64,000 bases of DNA from Planctomycetota bacterium (GCA_016200225.1 JACQFD010000033.1:36175-100174); one strand, 5' to 3'. Counted from the stretch's first letter, positions 18,474 to 27,560 are shown. Notes: generated by a model from the letters alone, not told the origin. A program made the numbers and translations.

Positions 18474-19910
18474 ATGTCGCGGCGCAACCGACCCATCACC
18501 GGCACCGACCTTTTTCAACGGGAAAGGTGCCGGCGGTTCGTGTGGCTCGAGTTCCACGGCGAAACTACAAAAAAACTGCCGCCGGACGCGGCGACGCAGT
18601 CAGCGCTTCTCCGCGGTCGCGCGCACGAAAAAGCGATCGTCTCAAAATTAACGATCGTCGAACCGAAATATCCCGAGCGCGATTTCGAGGCGGGCGCGAG
18701 AGTAACGATCGAATTGATGCAATCGAAGACGCCGCAAATCTATCAGGGCGTCTTGAAATCGGCCGACCGCGTCGGCCTGCCCGATTTGTTACGATTCGAC
18801 GCCGGGTCAAATAGTTATATCGTCGGCGACGTCAAGGCCTCCGCCGAGCCGAAAATGGAACACGCGATGCAGGTCGCGTTTTACACGGAATTATTAAATG
18901 AAATTCGACAACAAACGGCGCCGCGGGCATTCATCATTCTGGCCGACGGCAACGAAACGGCGATTCCGCTCGTCGACGTGGCGCCTTTTTATAAAGAAGC
19001 CATGGACGACGTGCGTCGCATGCGCGCCGGCGAGTGCGAGCCGCGCCCCGCGCATATCCATATGTGCGCGGGCTGCGCGTGGCGCGGCGTGTGCCTGCCC
19101 GAAATGACGGAATCGCGCGATTTGTCGCTCGTTTTCGGCATGACGCCCGCGCGTCGCGACGCGTTCGAGTCCGCCGGTATTCGTAATATTACAGATCTCG
19201 CCGCGATCGAGCCCGCCGTCGCCGCCGAGCGCATGGAATTGCCGCGCGAAACGCTCCGAAGACTAAAATTACAATCCGCCGCCCTGCTGGACGGCGAACC
19301 GAAAAACCTCGGCCGCTTTCCGATGAAAGCGGCGCGCATCGCGATCGCCGCCGCGATCGCGCGCGACCCGCGGGGCACGCACTTCGCGGAGTTTCTCGCG
19401 TGGCGTACTTGTAAAATTAATGAAAGACTCGAGGAGCGCTGGATCCACTTCGAAGCCGCGGCGCCGCAGGACGAGGAGCGCGCTTTTCGTAGCTTTCTGC
19501 GCGCGCTTTCGGAGGATCGGGATGCGCCGATTTATCATTATGGAAACGCCTTCGCCGACGCGCTCGCGTCGCTCGACGCGCGTTTCGGTAAATTAAACGA
19601 TCCGATCGGCGGCGTTTTCGACCGGCTCGTCGACGTGCAGGCGGCGATTCGAACGGCGCTCGTGCTTCCGGTTCATCATTATGATCTCGCGAGCGTCGCC
19701 AGGGCGTTTGGAGTTTCGCTCGCCGAGCCGGACGAATTCCCGGGCAGCGAAGACGTCGAAACGTTAATATTAACACTGCGGCGCCGGACGGCGGCGGAAA
19801 TCAAAACAATCCGCCACGTCCGCATCGCGGCTCAGCGGATTTGTAATGGCGCGCCCGAGACGCGGACGAACGGCGCCGCGAACGGACATTCGCAAAACGC
19901 GCCGGCATGA
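18474..19910 (+). CDS. Cas4/RecB-like nuclease of the TM0106 type
   Basis: 478 residues from the ATG at 18474; a TTG at 18438 would add 12 residues, but the family normally begins close to the ITGTDL segment. Features: a cysteine in QRERCRRFVWLE, a conserved ALLRGRAHEKAI, the PD-(D/E)XK core (IVGDVKAS, then AMQVAFYTELL) and CAGCAWRGVC near residue 190. The four Cys could hold a Cas4/AddB-type iron-sulfur cluster. After helix-hairpin-like segments (GIRNITDLAAIEP) the C-terminal part resembles an RNase H-like domain (APIYHYGNAFADALASL) but its first strand lacks the usual DIE acidic pair, so this half may be inactive. It overlaps the helicase gene by 4 nt. Confidence 0.85.
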   Translation: MSRRNRPITGTDLFQRERCRRFVWLEFHGETTKKLPPDAATQSALLRGRAHEKAIVSKLTIVEPKYPERDFEAGARVTIELMQSKTPQIYQGVLKSADRVGLPDLLRFDAGSNSYIVGDVKASAEPKMEHAMQVAFYTELLNEIRQQTAPRAFIILADGNETAIPLVDVAPFYKEAMDDVRRMRAGECEPRPAHIHMCAGCAWRGVCLPEMTESRDLSLVFGMTPARRDAFESAGIRNITDLAAIEPAVAAERMELPRETLRRLKLQSAALLDGEPKNLGRFPMKAARIAIAAAIARDPRGTHFAEFLAWRTCKINERLEERWIHFEAAAPQDEERAFRSFLRALSEDRDAPIYHYGNAFADALASLDARFGKLNDPIGGVFDRLVDVQAAIRTALVLPVHHYDLASVARAFGVSLAEPDEFPGSEDVETLILTLRRRTAAEIKTIRHVRIAAQRICNGAPETRTNGAANGHSQNAPA

Positions 19911-21649
19911 GAGATTCTTTACTTCGGTATCTCGAACGCGAGCGGCTCGCCGAGCTGCGCGCGTCGCGCGAATTGAAGAATTTACCGTTGAGCGAGCGCG
20001 TCGAATGCGGCGAAGCGCTCGACGGACTGACGATGCTCTCGCAGGGAAACGGCGCCTATGTCGTACGCGCCGCCGAGCATCTCGCCAAATTTCGCGAGGG
20101 CGATTTGTTATGGCTCGGCGACGGCCGCGACGTCGAAACGGGCGTGCCGGTGCGCCTCACGCGCTACGACGCGGTCGCGAAAACATTAAATTTAGATTAT
20201 GATTTTCGCGACGGTTCGGCGCCATTATTACAATACGGAACGCTCGTCCTCGACCGCCGTTCGATGAACACCGGCGAGCGATTCGCAATGGCGGTTCATG
20301 AGATTTTCCGCGGCGACACGCATCCGATTGCGCGGTGCCTCGAAGGAAAGTTAATATCAGACGACGACGAAAAAACGCGGCGCGAAATGATGAAAATCGC
20401 GCGCGAGCGCGGCCTCGATCGTTCACAAACGGAGGCGTTCGCGCGCGCGCTCGCGCGACCCGCGATGCATTTGATACAAGGGCCGCCCGGTACCGGCAAG
20501 ACGCGGCTCATTAGCGAAATTCTCGACGAATGCGTCGCCCGCGGCGAGCGCGTCGCCGTCGTCGCGTACACGCATCGCGCCGTCGATCAGGTTTTGTTAA
20601 AATTCGCGGAACGCTTCGCCACGAAGAAAACAGTTAAAATCGATTCGAGCCGGATGGAAGCGGCGGAACTCGCGGCGGCCGGGATTCGAAAAGTACCGTC
20701 CGTCGATCGGATCATTAATATTAAGGATTCGGGCGTCTTCGGCATGACCACGCACTCGGCGGCGCGCGCGGCCGAGCGCGGCGCGGCGTTCGACCGCGTC
20801 ATTTTCGACGAGGCCGGCCAGATCCCGATTCCGCACGCGATCGCGTCGATGCGATGCGCGCCGAAATGGATCTTCGTCGGCGATCATGCACAATTACCGC
20901 CCGTCGTGTCCGGCGAACATCAGGACGAACATAAAATATCCATATTCCGACATTTGGTGGATCGTTATCCGTCGACAATGCTTGAAATTACTTATCGGAT
21001 GAACGCCGGTATTTGTAATTTTCCGTCGCGGCAATTTTACGGCGCGCGGCTGCAGCCCTCGCCGGAGGCCGCCGAACGATTATTGAAATTAAAGAAAGGC
21101 GGCCGGTTCCGCGCGGCGCTCGATCCTAACAAACCGTGCGTCCTCGTCGACGTCGACCACCGCGGCGCCGCGATGCGTTCGCGCCGCGAAGCCGCCATCG
21201 CGGCCGAATTAATTATTGAAATGATCGTACACCACAAACTCGACCCCGCCGAGTGCGCCGCCGTCGCGCCGTTCCGCGCGCAAGTCATGGCCATCCGCGA
21301 GCAGCTCGAACAGCGCGCCGCAAAACGTAAAATTAAATTAACCGGCGCGACGATCATCGAAACCGTCGAGCGCATCCAGGGCCGCGAACGCGAATTTGTA
21401 ATATTATCTCTCGCCTCCTCCGACCCCGACTGGCTCGCCTCGCAATCGGAATTTTATTATCTTCCGAACCGCCTCAACGTCGCCCTCACCCGCGCCCGCA
21501 CGAAATGCATCATTCTCGCGAGTCCGCTCGCCTTCGCCGTGCGCGCCCGCACGCTTGCGGAATTGAAATCGATTCGCTTGTTCCAAGATCTCCGTGATTC
21601 GATCCCGCGGGTGGACGGCACGGGGATTGAGAGTGAGATTGAGAATTGA
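19907..21649 (+). CDS. Superfamily 1 DNA/RNA helicase (Dna2/SMUBP-2-like)
   Basis: 580 residues. Helicase motifs in order: Q-like region (RGLDRSQTEAFARALARP), Walker A IQGPPGTGKTRLISE, Ia VAVVAYTHRAVDQVL, II VIFDEAGQIPI, III FVGDHAQLPPVV, IV/V LEITYRMNAGICNFPSRQFY and VERIQGREREFVILSLASS, VI PNRLNVALTRARTKCIIL. The AAA_11/AAA_12 arrangement and the DEAG box place it with SMUBP-2, Upf1 and Dna2 helicases. The ATG overlaps the stop of the Cas4-like nuclease gene (ATGA). The coupled pair reproduces, as two chains, the nuclease-helicase combination found within Dna2, so a joint role in end or flap processing or repair is a reasonable inference. Confidence 0.92.
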   Translation: MRDSLLRYLERERLAELRASRELKNLPLSERVECGEALDGLTMLSQGNGAYVVRAAEHLAKFREGDLLWLGDGRDVETGVPVRLTRYDAVAKTLNLDYDFRDGSAPLLQYGTLVLDRRSMNTGERFAMAVHEIFRGDTHPIARCLEGKLISDDDEKTRREMMKIARERGLDRSQTEAFARALARPAMHLIQGPPGTGKTRLISEILDECVARGERVAVVAYTHRAVDQVLLKFAERFATKKTVKIDSSRMEAAELAAAGIRKVPSVDRIINIKDSGVFGMTTHSAARAAERGAAFDRVIFDEAGQIPIPHAIASMRCAPKWIFVGDHAQLPPVVSGEHQDEHKISIFRHLVDRYPSTMLEITYRMNAGICNFPSRQFYGARLQPSPEAAERLLKLKKGGRFRAALDPNKPCVLVDVDHRGAAMRSRREAAIAAELIIEMIVHHKLDPAECAAVAPFRAQVMAIREQLEQRAAKRKIKLTGATIIETVERIQGREREFVILSLASSDPDWLASQSEFYYLPNRLNVALTRARTKCIILASPLAFAVRARTLAELKSIRLFQDLRDSIPRVDGTGIESEIEN

Positions 21650-21756
21650 ATCGCCCTTGCTGGCGAAAAACGTCGATCTTTGTCGCGCGTTTTTTGGCAT
21701 CTGACACGTCCACATGAGCCGTCAACGACTCCATTTCATTTAAATCCGATCTCCCC

Positions 21757-24288
21757 ATGCCCGCCGTCCTCGGCTTATTACTAACAAGCATTTTCTGCCG
21801 GCAGGCGCCGCCGCTGCAAAATTTTGGCGCGGGAATGCCCGGCTGCGGCGGGCCGCAGGTCTGCGGCGCGAATTCCGATCCCACAATCGGTAACTATACA
21901 TTTGCGGTTACCTGCTCGAACGCGCCAAGTTCTTCGCTAGGTCTTGTGATTATCGGAAACGTCCCGTTGAATCCTGGAATTGATATTTACAACGCGGGAA
22001 TCTTTATCGATGTCGATTTATACAGCTCGACGGAATCATATATTTTTGATATAATTAGCAATTCCATGGGAATCGGATCGGCCCCGATTGCCATACCGAA
22101 CAGCCCTCAATTGCCAGGACGAACGTATTATGCACAGGTGATTTGGTACTGGGGGAACGCGTGCGCGCTTCCGCCGCTTGGCTTGAGCAGTTCGAACGGC
22201 CTCGCGATAACAATTCAGCCATTTTCACAAAACAACACTCCCATTTTTTCCGTTCCGCTATTTTCCGCCGGGCACAACCCGTCGTCCGTTGCGATCGGCG
22301 ATTTGAACGCCGATGGCCAGTTGGATATTGCAATTGCGAATGCGGGAACCAATGATATATCTGTATCTTTGGGAAACGGTTCTGGAAATTTTGGGCCGGC
22401 GAATCAATATGCTGTCGGAGTCGAGCCGTTTTCAATAGTGATCGCCGATCTCAACAGCGATGGTTTTCCGGACATCGCCACGTCGAATGCCATCACTAAC
22501 GATGCGACAGTTATTTACAATAATGGCACGGGGGGTTTTTCGGCATATGTTTCCTATGCAACCGGCGGTTCCCCCCTCGGAATCGCGTCGGACGACGTCA
22601 ACGCCGACGGGCGCGCGGATCTTGTGACAGCGAATTCGGGTACTTATGATCTGACGGTTCTTGTTCAGGGTACAAACGGCGTTTTGATGAATTTTCAAAA
22701 TTGTACGGTCGGAAGCGGACCGCGTGCCGTTGCGATCGCAGACTTGGATGGCGACGGAAAACCCGACCTTGCGGCGGCGGACACGTACTCGAATGATGTG
22801 GCTGTCCTAAAGAATATGGGAAATGGAGTATTTGCAAATGCGAGTCTCCACGCCACGGGAATGAATCCGGTCTCTTTAACGGTAATCGACGCGAATGGCG
22901 ACGGGATGCCGGATATTGCGACGGCGAATTCGAATCCGGGCACAATATCAATATTAATTAATTCAGGAAACCTGCAGTTCATGTTTCCGAGCGCCATCTC
23001 CCTTTCCGGGATTCCGCACGCGATCATTACTAATGATCTCGATGTGGACGGATCGTCGGATCTGGCAACGGCCAATTTGTTTCCAGCCAATGTATTGGTT
23101 TTATTAAATTCCGGACCCGGCTCATTTCCATCCCCCCAAAAGTATGCATGCGGCAATGTTGCGTATGCGATTGCCCGCGGTGATTTGAACGACGACGGCT
23201 ATCCGGATCTCACGACAGCTAATTTTGCTGGAAATAACTTTTCAATTCTCCTCAACAAAGGAGCTGGATTGTTTCAATCCGATTCCGAGTATACAACCGG
23301 CTCGACACCCGCGTCGGTTGCTCTTGCCGACGTGAATGGGGACTCAATGATTGACGCGATCGTGGCCAATTCCGGGTCCGGTTCCATATCGTTACTTATT
23401 AATAACGGAATCGGCACGTTCGCGAATGCAATCGATTTCTCCGTGGGCGGAAATCCGAGTTTCGTCGTCGTGGGCGATTTCAATGGCGACGGCCGAACCG
23501 ACGCTGTCACGGCAAACGATAATACCAATACGATTTCCGTATTAATGAATAATACACACGGAGGATTTGTAAAAACAAAGAATTATAGTTCCGGCATTAC
23601 GCCGCGCGCGGTTGCAATCGGAGATCTCAACGGGGACGGCCGGCTTGACGCGGCAACGGCAAACTACAATTCTAATAATATCTCCGTGTTCATGAACGCC
23701 GGGAACGGAACCTTAACGAACGCCATTTCGCTGGGCGCGGGAATAGGTCCTGGATTTATAGCAATTGGAGATCTTAACGGAGACGGCGCGGCCGATATGG
23801 CTGTATCCAATGCAGGCTCGAGCGATATCTCGCTACTTTGGAGCGTCGGCGGCGGGACATTCATGCCCGCGCAGAATCAAACCATGCCGACGCCGCCGGC
23901 GAAAATCATGATTCACGACGTGAATGCGGATGGACTCCAGGACGCGATTATTGGTACGAACGGACTGACGGTCTTTATTAATAATGGCGGCGGCATTTTC
24001 TCGAGCTTTCAAAGTCTTCCCGTTGGGGGCAGTGCGGTCACGATGGAAGATATCGACGGCGACGGAGTCTTCGATATTATTGCCGACTATGGTACATTTA
24101 GTAATATTTATGTCATGATCGGCATGGCGGGCGGAACCTTCGACGTTCCGCGGGCATACGCATTGGATTCATATGCAACCGGTGTCGCACTCGGCGACTT
24201 GAATGGAGACGGCTACAAAGACGCCGTTGTTACTCTTTACAGCGGCAATCCGGGTAGATTGACTATCCTATTGAGCCGGCTGCATTAG
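21757..24288 (+). CDS. Secreted FG-GAP/VCBS-repeat protein
   Basis: 843 residues. A hydrophobic N-terminus (PAVLGLLLTSIFC) is probably a signal peptide. The first 170 residues form a beta-rich domain ending in IAIPNSPQLPGRTYYAQVI and PLGLSSSNGLAITI, a pattern I associate with exported planctomycete proteins. Then come 14 repeats of about 38-42 residues, each with a calcium-binding-like loop: GDLNADGQLD, ADLNSDGFPD, DDVNADGRAD, ADLDGDGKPD, IDANGDGMPD, NDLDVDGSSD, GDLNDDGYPD, ADVNGDSMID, GDFNGDGRTD, GDLNGDGRLD, GDLNGDGAAD, HDVNADGLQD, EDIDGDGVFD, GDLNGDGYKD. They should fold into integrin-like beta-propellers. Its base composition looks less GC-rich than its neighbours. Confidence 0.9.
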   Translation: MPAVLGLLLTSIFCRQAPPLQNFGAGMPGCGGPQVCGANSDPTIGNYTFAVTCSNAPSSSLGLVIIGNVPLNPGIDIYNAGIFIDVDLYSSTESYIFDIISNSMGIGSAPIAIPNSPQLPGRTYYAQVIWYWGNACALPPLGLSSSNGLAITIQPFSQNNTPIFSVPLFSAGHNPSSVAIGDLNADGQLDIAIANAGTNDISVSLGNGSGNFGPANQYAVGVEPFSIVIADLNSDGFPDIATSNAITNDATVIYNNGTGGFSAYVSYATGGSPLGIASDDVNADGRADLVTANSGTYDLTVLVQGTNGVLMNFQNCTVGSGPRAVAIADLDGDGKPDLAAADTYSNDVAVLKNMGNGVFANASLHATGMNPVSLTVIDANGDGMPDIATANSNPGTISILINSGNLQFMFPSAISLSGIPHAIITNDLDVDGSSDLATANLFPANVLVLLNSGPGSFPSPQKYACGNVAYAIARGDLNDDGYPDLTTANFAGNNFSILLNKGAGLFQSDSEYTTGSTPASVALADVNGDSMIDAIVANSGSGSISLLINNGIGTFANAIDFSVGGNPSFVVVGDFNGDGRTDAVTANDNTNTISVLMNNTHGGFVKTKNYSSGITPRAVAIGDLNGDGRLDAATANYNSNNISVFMNAGNGTLTNAISLGAGIGPGFIAIGDLNGDGAADMAVSNAGSSDISLLWSVGGGTFMPAQNQTMPTPPAKIMIHDVNADGLQDAIIGTNGLTVFINNGGGIFSSFQSLPVGGSAVTMEDIDGDGVFDIIADYGTFSNIYVMIGMAGGTFDVPRAYALDSYATGVALGDLNGDGYKDAVVTLYSGNPGRLTILLSRLH

Positions 24289-24446
24289 CCCGCATTATTC
24301 ATGAAGTCTATGAAGATAGCCGACAGATTGTACCGAAATGCTAGGCGCGACGGCGGCGCGACCGGGAACGGTCTCGCCGCCGGAGCAACGACGCAGTTCG
24401 GTACAATCTGCGCGGTTAGATTCGTAGAATTCATGAATAATGCGGG
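24289..24446. repeat. 158-nt inverted repeat (long hairpin) between convergent genes
   Basis: Starting at the base after the FG-GAP gene stop, the left half is nearly the reverse complement of the right half. Outer arms CCCGCATTATTCATGAA (24289-24305) and TTCATGAATAATGCGGG (24430-24446) match perfectly over 17 bp. Middle arms CAGATTGTACCGAA (24324-24337) and TTCGGTACAATCTG (24397-24410) match over 14 bp. The inner CGGCGGCG/CGCCGCCG pair closes a short loop. The linking pieces are about 70% complementary, and some mismatches become G-U pairs in a plus-strand transcript. There is no U tract after the stem on the plus side, so it is not a standard terminator. It could be a structured RNA, a miniature element or a bidirectional attenuator. 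Confidence 0.85.
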
Positions 24447-24488
24447 TTAGTTTGACTTTGATTGTATAGTCTGCGTGGAGTTCAGAAG

Positions 24489-25718
24489 CTATTTGGAGAT
24501 TTGGCCGGTTCTTTTCCATTTCGCGACCCAAATTGCCGCGAGAATCATCGGCACCGATGATGCTAATAATAATGGCCGCACGGTGACGCCGGCGGCGATG
24601 CATTCGCCGCCGATGACGGGGCCGATCGAGTTTGCGAGCGCGATCGACGAAAATGTTAATGAATACGAACTGCCGCGGCGCGTGACGGGCGTTTCTTCGG
24701 CGACCATACCGTACGCCGCCGGCACGACGCCGGCCATGAACGCGCCCGCGCAGAAACGGATTAAAAATAAACTAATCGTCTCGGGCGCGAACGCCTGCGG
24801 AGCATAAAATAAACCCGCGCCGCCGGCGGCGAGCGCGAGCGCGCGCCGGTATCCGCGCCGGTCGCCCGCGCGCCCCCACGCGGGCAACGCTAATAATGTT
24901 CCGAGCGGCGTCGCGGCCACGAGCGCGCCGTTGACGAACGCGAGATGATTTGTAATGAAACTCGAATCGTGCGCGAACGTCTTTACATAAATCGCGAAAA
25001 GCGGGTCGACGCACGACACGCCGAAACGAATCGCGAACAGCGCGATCAGTAATTTTAACACAACCGGTTCGCTCATCGTCGCGCGGACGTCGGTCCACGC
25101 GTGCGCGAGCGCCGAAATCGGCGACGTGGGCCGCGCGGGCATCGCGGGGCGCGACTCTTCGCGCGCGAAAATGGAAACTAACAATACAGAAACCGCCGCC
25201 GATCCGGATGCTATAAAAAACAACCGCGACGGTTCGCCGCCGTCGAGCAACCAGCCGCCGAGCGGCGGACCGGCGACGCCGCCCGCGAGCAGCGCCGCCT
25301 GCAGCAGCGCCGCCACGAAACCCTGCCGGTCGGACGGCGAATGCACCGAAACCAACGTTAACGAAGGCGCGATGAATCCGCTGAAGATTCCCTGTCCTAT
25401 TCTTAAAAATAATAAAATCCACGGATCGCGGACGAACGCCATCAATCCAACAAATACGGCGAGTCCCGTCAACGCGCGCAACACCATGATTTTCCGGCCG
25501 ACGCGGTCGCCGATCGCGCCCCAGATCGGCCCCGAAATCGCGGCGGCGAACGGCGCGGCGGCTGTTAATAATCCGGTCCAGATTCCGATGTCCGCCGCGT
25601 CGGTCATTCCCAATTTGGGAAGAATGATCGGAAACGCCGGCAGGAATCCCGCCATTCCCGTCGACGCGACGAGATTGGATATAAAAACTACGATGAGGTT
25701 GCGCCGGCCGGTGTCCAC
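24489..25718 (-). CDS. MFS-family exporter
   Basis: 409 residues, GTG start, twelve predicted membrane helices. The signature between helices 2 and 3 is clear (GAIGDRVGRKIMVLRALTG), with the motif C-like region GGVAGPPLGGWLLD in helix 5, typical of drug:H+ antiporters, and RAGDRRGYRRAL in the second half. It most resembles the MdtG/TetA-type subgroup. The substrate cannot be deduced. It lies 42 bp downstream of the anti-sigma-like gene on the same strand and could belong to that transcript. It is convergent with the FG-GAP gene across the long inverted repeat. Confidence 0.88.
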   Translation of the reverse strand: MDTGRRNLIVVFISNLVASTGMAGFLPAFPIILPKLGMTDAADIGIWTGLLTAAAPFAAAISGPIWGAIGDRVGRKIMVLRALTGLAVFVGLMAFVRDPWILLFLRIGQGIFSGFIAPSLTLVSVHSPSDRQGFVAALLQAALLAGGVAGPPLGGWLLDGGEPSRLFFIASGSAAVSVLLVSIFAREESRPAMPARPTSPISALAHAWTDVRATMSEPVVLKLLIALFAIRFGVSCVDPLFAIYVKTFAHDSSFITNHLAFVNGALVAATPLGTLLALPAWGRAGDRRGYRRALALAAGGAGLFYAPQAFAPETISLFLIRFCAGAFMAGVVPAAYGMVAEETPVTRRGSSYSLTFSSIALANSIGPVIGGECIAAGVTVRPLLLASSVPMILAAIWVAKWKRTGQISK

Positions 25719-25760
25719 GCGCCGGACAAATTATCAGCAATGCCCTCCGCGGCGCGATCT

Positions 25761-26612
25761 TTACTTTTGCGTGTAAATGACGATCTCGATCGAATCGTCT
25801 CCAGCGGCGGGCGGCGTCGGTTCGGTGTAATCGGCGCGCGGCGGCGTCACGAGCACGTCGTTGACCGGAAGAAGCGTGTCGGAAAATCCGGCGAGGTGCG
25901 CGCGGGCCGAACCTTTGAATTTTTCGTCGAGCGAATGTAACAATTTTTCCGCGTCGGCGACGGGCAATTTAAACAAATGCGGATTGTAGTCTTTGACGAC
26001 GGGCGGCTGCCAGTCGGTCGCGAACCCTTTCGCGGAGGCGAGTTCGGGCCCGCCGTCCTTCGCGTCGATCACTACATATACGCGGCGGTCGGCCGAACGC
26101 GGGAAACGTCCCGCGATCGTGCTCGGCGAAGTCTGGCCCGGACGGCCCTTGTCGCCGCCGACTTTCGCGGACGAGTGGTTGGGCGAATTCTTATTATTAC
26201 CGTTTCCGGAACCGGCCTGAAGATCGTTTTTGAGATCTTCGACGGTCACGCGGTCGTTCTTTATATTATCAAATTTCGACGGCTTGATATTCTCGCCGGC
26301 GTTTTCTTTCGAACCCGCGTCGCCGCCGCCGCTCCTGCCGAATTCGTTCCCCAATTTGAATGCTATAATCAACACCACCGCGACCGCGCCGCAGACTCCT
26401 AACAATTTGCCGAATGAACCGCCGCGGCTGCCCGCGGACGCGCCGCCGGCGCGCTTTTCTAATAATAATGATTCCTCGCTCGCGATCGTGCCCATGACGC
26501 GGTCCGCGAATCCGTCGGGAGCGCTCGCGTCGCGCGCGTCGGCCGCGGCCTGCGACAGCAGCGCGTCGAGAGCGCGCTCGTCGAGAGGTGGGGTGGGGTT
26601 GGGATTTGTCAC
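25761..26612 (-). CDS. Putative anti-sigma factor (single-pass membrane protein)
   Basis: 283 residues, GTG start. An acidic cytoplasmic N-terminus (DERALDALLSQAAADARDAS, then PDGFADRVMGTIASEE) precedes one transmembrane helix (GVCGAVAVVLIIAFKLG, about 95-112). After it come a low-complexity Gly/Asn/Lys region and a C-terminal periplasmic domain (RRVYVVIDAKDGGPE; SLDEKFKGSARAHLAGFSDT). Size, topology and position directly behind an ECF sigma gene support an anti-sigma role. No zinc-binding HxxxCxxC motif is present, so it is not a ZAS-type protein. The gap to the sigma gene contains A-rich direct repeats. Confidence 0.7.
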   Translation of the reverse strand: MTNPNPTPPLDERALDALLSQAAADARDASAPDGFADRVMGTIASEESLLLEKRAGGASAGSRGGSFGKLLGVCGAVAVVLIIAFKLGNEFGRSGGGDAGSKENAGENIKPSKFDNIKNDRVTVEDLKNDLQAGSGNGNNKNSPNHSSAKVGGDKGRPGQTSPSTIAGRFPRSADRRVYVVIDAKDGGPELASAKGFATDWQPPVVKDYNPHLFKLPVADAEKLLHSLDEKFKGSARAHLAGFSDTLLPVNDVLVTPPRADYTEPTPPAAGDDSIEIVIYTQK

Positions 26613-26621
26613 GTTACAATT

Positions 26622-26662
26622 CAGTGCTTATTTTTCAGTGCTTATTTTTTTAGTGCTTTTTT
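26622..26662. repeat. Three short direct repeats between sigma and anti-sigma genes
   Basis: CAGTGCTTATTTTT occurs at 26622-26635 and again at 26636-26649, followed by a partial third copy (TAGTGCTTTTTT). On the coding (minus) strand these read as AAAAATAAGCACTG units that fill the whole spacer. They could arise by slippage and may alter spacing or translation between the two genes. Confidence 0.75.
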
Positions 26663-27403
26663 CTAGCGGCCGCGGTTCGTTCCGCGAAGTTTTTGCATCA
26701 ATAATTCTCTGGCGCGGTGCAATCGCGATCGCACGGTGCCAATCGGTATATTTAACATCATGGCCGCGTCCTCGTATGAGTAGTCTTCCATGTTGACTAA
26801 TATTACGAGACGCTTCAAATCTTCGTCGAGCGAATTGACGGCTTCATATACGCGCCGCATGCCTTCGCTGGCGACAACTTCCTGCTGCGGCGTGCGCGTG
26901 CGCGCGGCCACTTGACGCGGTTCTTCGCTCTGTTCGTCGACGGGTACGTCGAGCGAAAGAGCCGTCCCGCGTTTTTGCGCGCGTTCGCGCCGTTTTTGTG
27001 AAATCGCCACGTTCAACGTCACGCGGTGCAGCCATGTGCTGAATTTTGCATCAAATGCGAAACCCGCGAGACCGCGATACGCGCGCAAAAAAGTCTCCTG
27101 CGCGAGATCGGCGGCGCGTTCGCGATCGCCATTCGATAATTTCAGAGCCAGACGGAACACGTGATTTTGATAACGTTCGACAAGGATGCGAAACGAATCG
27201 ACCCGACCCTTCAGCACGTCCTCGACGAGTTGGATATCGTCGGATTCGATGCTACTGCCGGGATCGATGCCGGACTCGTTGGAGCCGGCAGACGAAGTGA
27301 GACGCGTCACGCCCGGTTCGGTTCGGGGCGATTTCGGGGAATCCGCGCCCCGGGGCTCCGCGCCCGGTTTGGTGGGTGGTTGTGGTTCGACACCCTGGTT
27401 CAT
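26663..27403 (-). CDS. ECF-type RNA polymerase sigma factor
   Basis: 246 residues. After a disordered Pro/Ser-rich N-terminal extension of about 65 residues, region 2 is clear (VDSFRILVERYQNHVFRLAL, DLAQETFLRAYRGL, FSTWLHRVTLNVA). Region 4 lies at the C-terminus (VYEAVNSLDEDLKRLVILVN, YSYEDAAMMLNIPIGTVRSR, LHRARELL). The YSYEDAA...GTVRSRL helix-turn-helix should read the -35 element. It directs RNA polymerase to stress or envelope genes and is probably held by the membrane protein encoded downstream. A 6-bp hairpin (GCACCC/GGGTGC, 27408-27427) sits just upstream of the start codon. Confidence 0.95.
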   Translation of the reverse strand: MNQGVEPQPPTKPGAEPRGADSPKSPRTEPGVTRLTSSAGSNESGIDPGSSIESDDIQLVEDVLKGRVDSFRILVERYQNHVFRLALKLSNGDRERAADLAQETFLRAYRGLAGFAFDAKFSTWLHRVTLNVAISQKRRERAQKRGTALSLDVPVDEQSEEPRQVAARTRTPQQEVVASEGMRRVYEAVNSLDEDLKRLVILVNMEDYSYEDAAMMLNIPIGTVRSRLHRARELLMQKLRGTNRGR

Positions 27404-27560
27404 GGATGCACCCAGACTATCGGGTGCGCAGGCGGCAGTCGTTAGTTATGTTCGATCTTTCCGGTTACACCAAATGACGCCGCTCCCCATTGCACCGATT
27501 TTGACGCGCGCGCGCGCGGACGTTCGTTCGGCCGCGGCGCGGCCCGGCGCGATTCGTTAA

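Noticed and set aside
24772..25740. Open frame of about 322 codons on the minus strand, another frame of the MFS gene
   Set aside because: Composition is dominated by Arg and Ala repeats; the overlapping frame encodes a twelve-helix transporter.
27404..27560. tRNA gene in the spacer upstream of the sigma factor (hairpin GCACCC/GGGTGC)
   Set aside because: No cloverleaf, TTCGA arm or acceptor pairing can be built; it is a single short hairpin. No tRNA or rRNA was recognised anywhere in the window.
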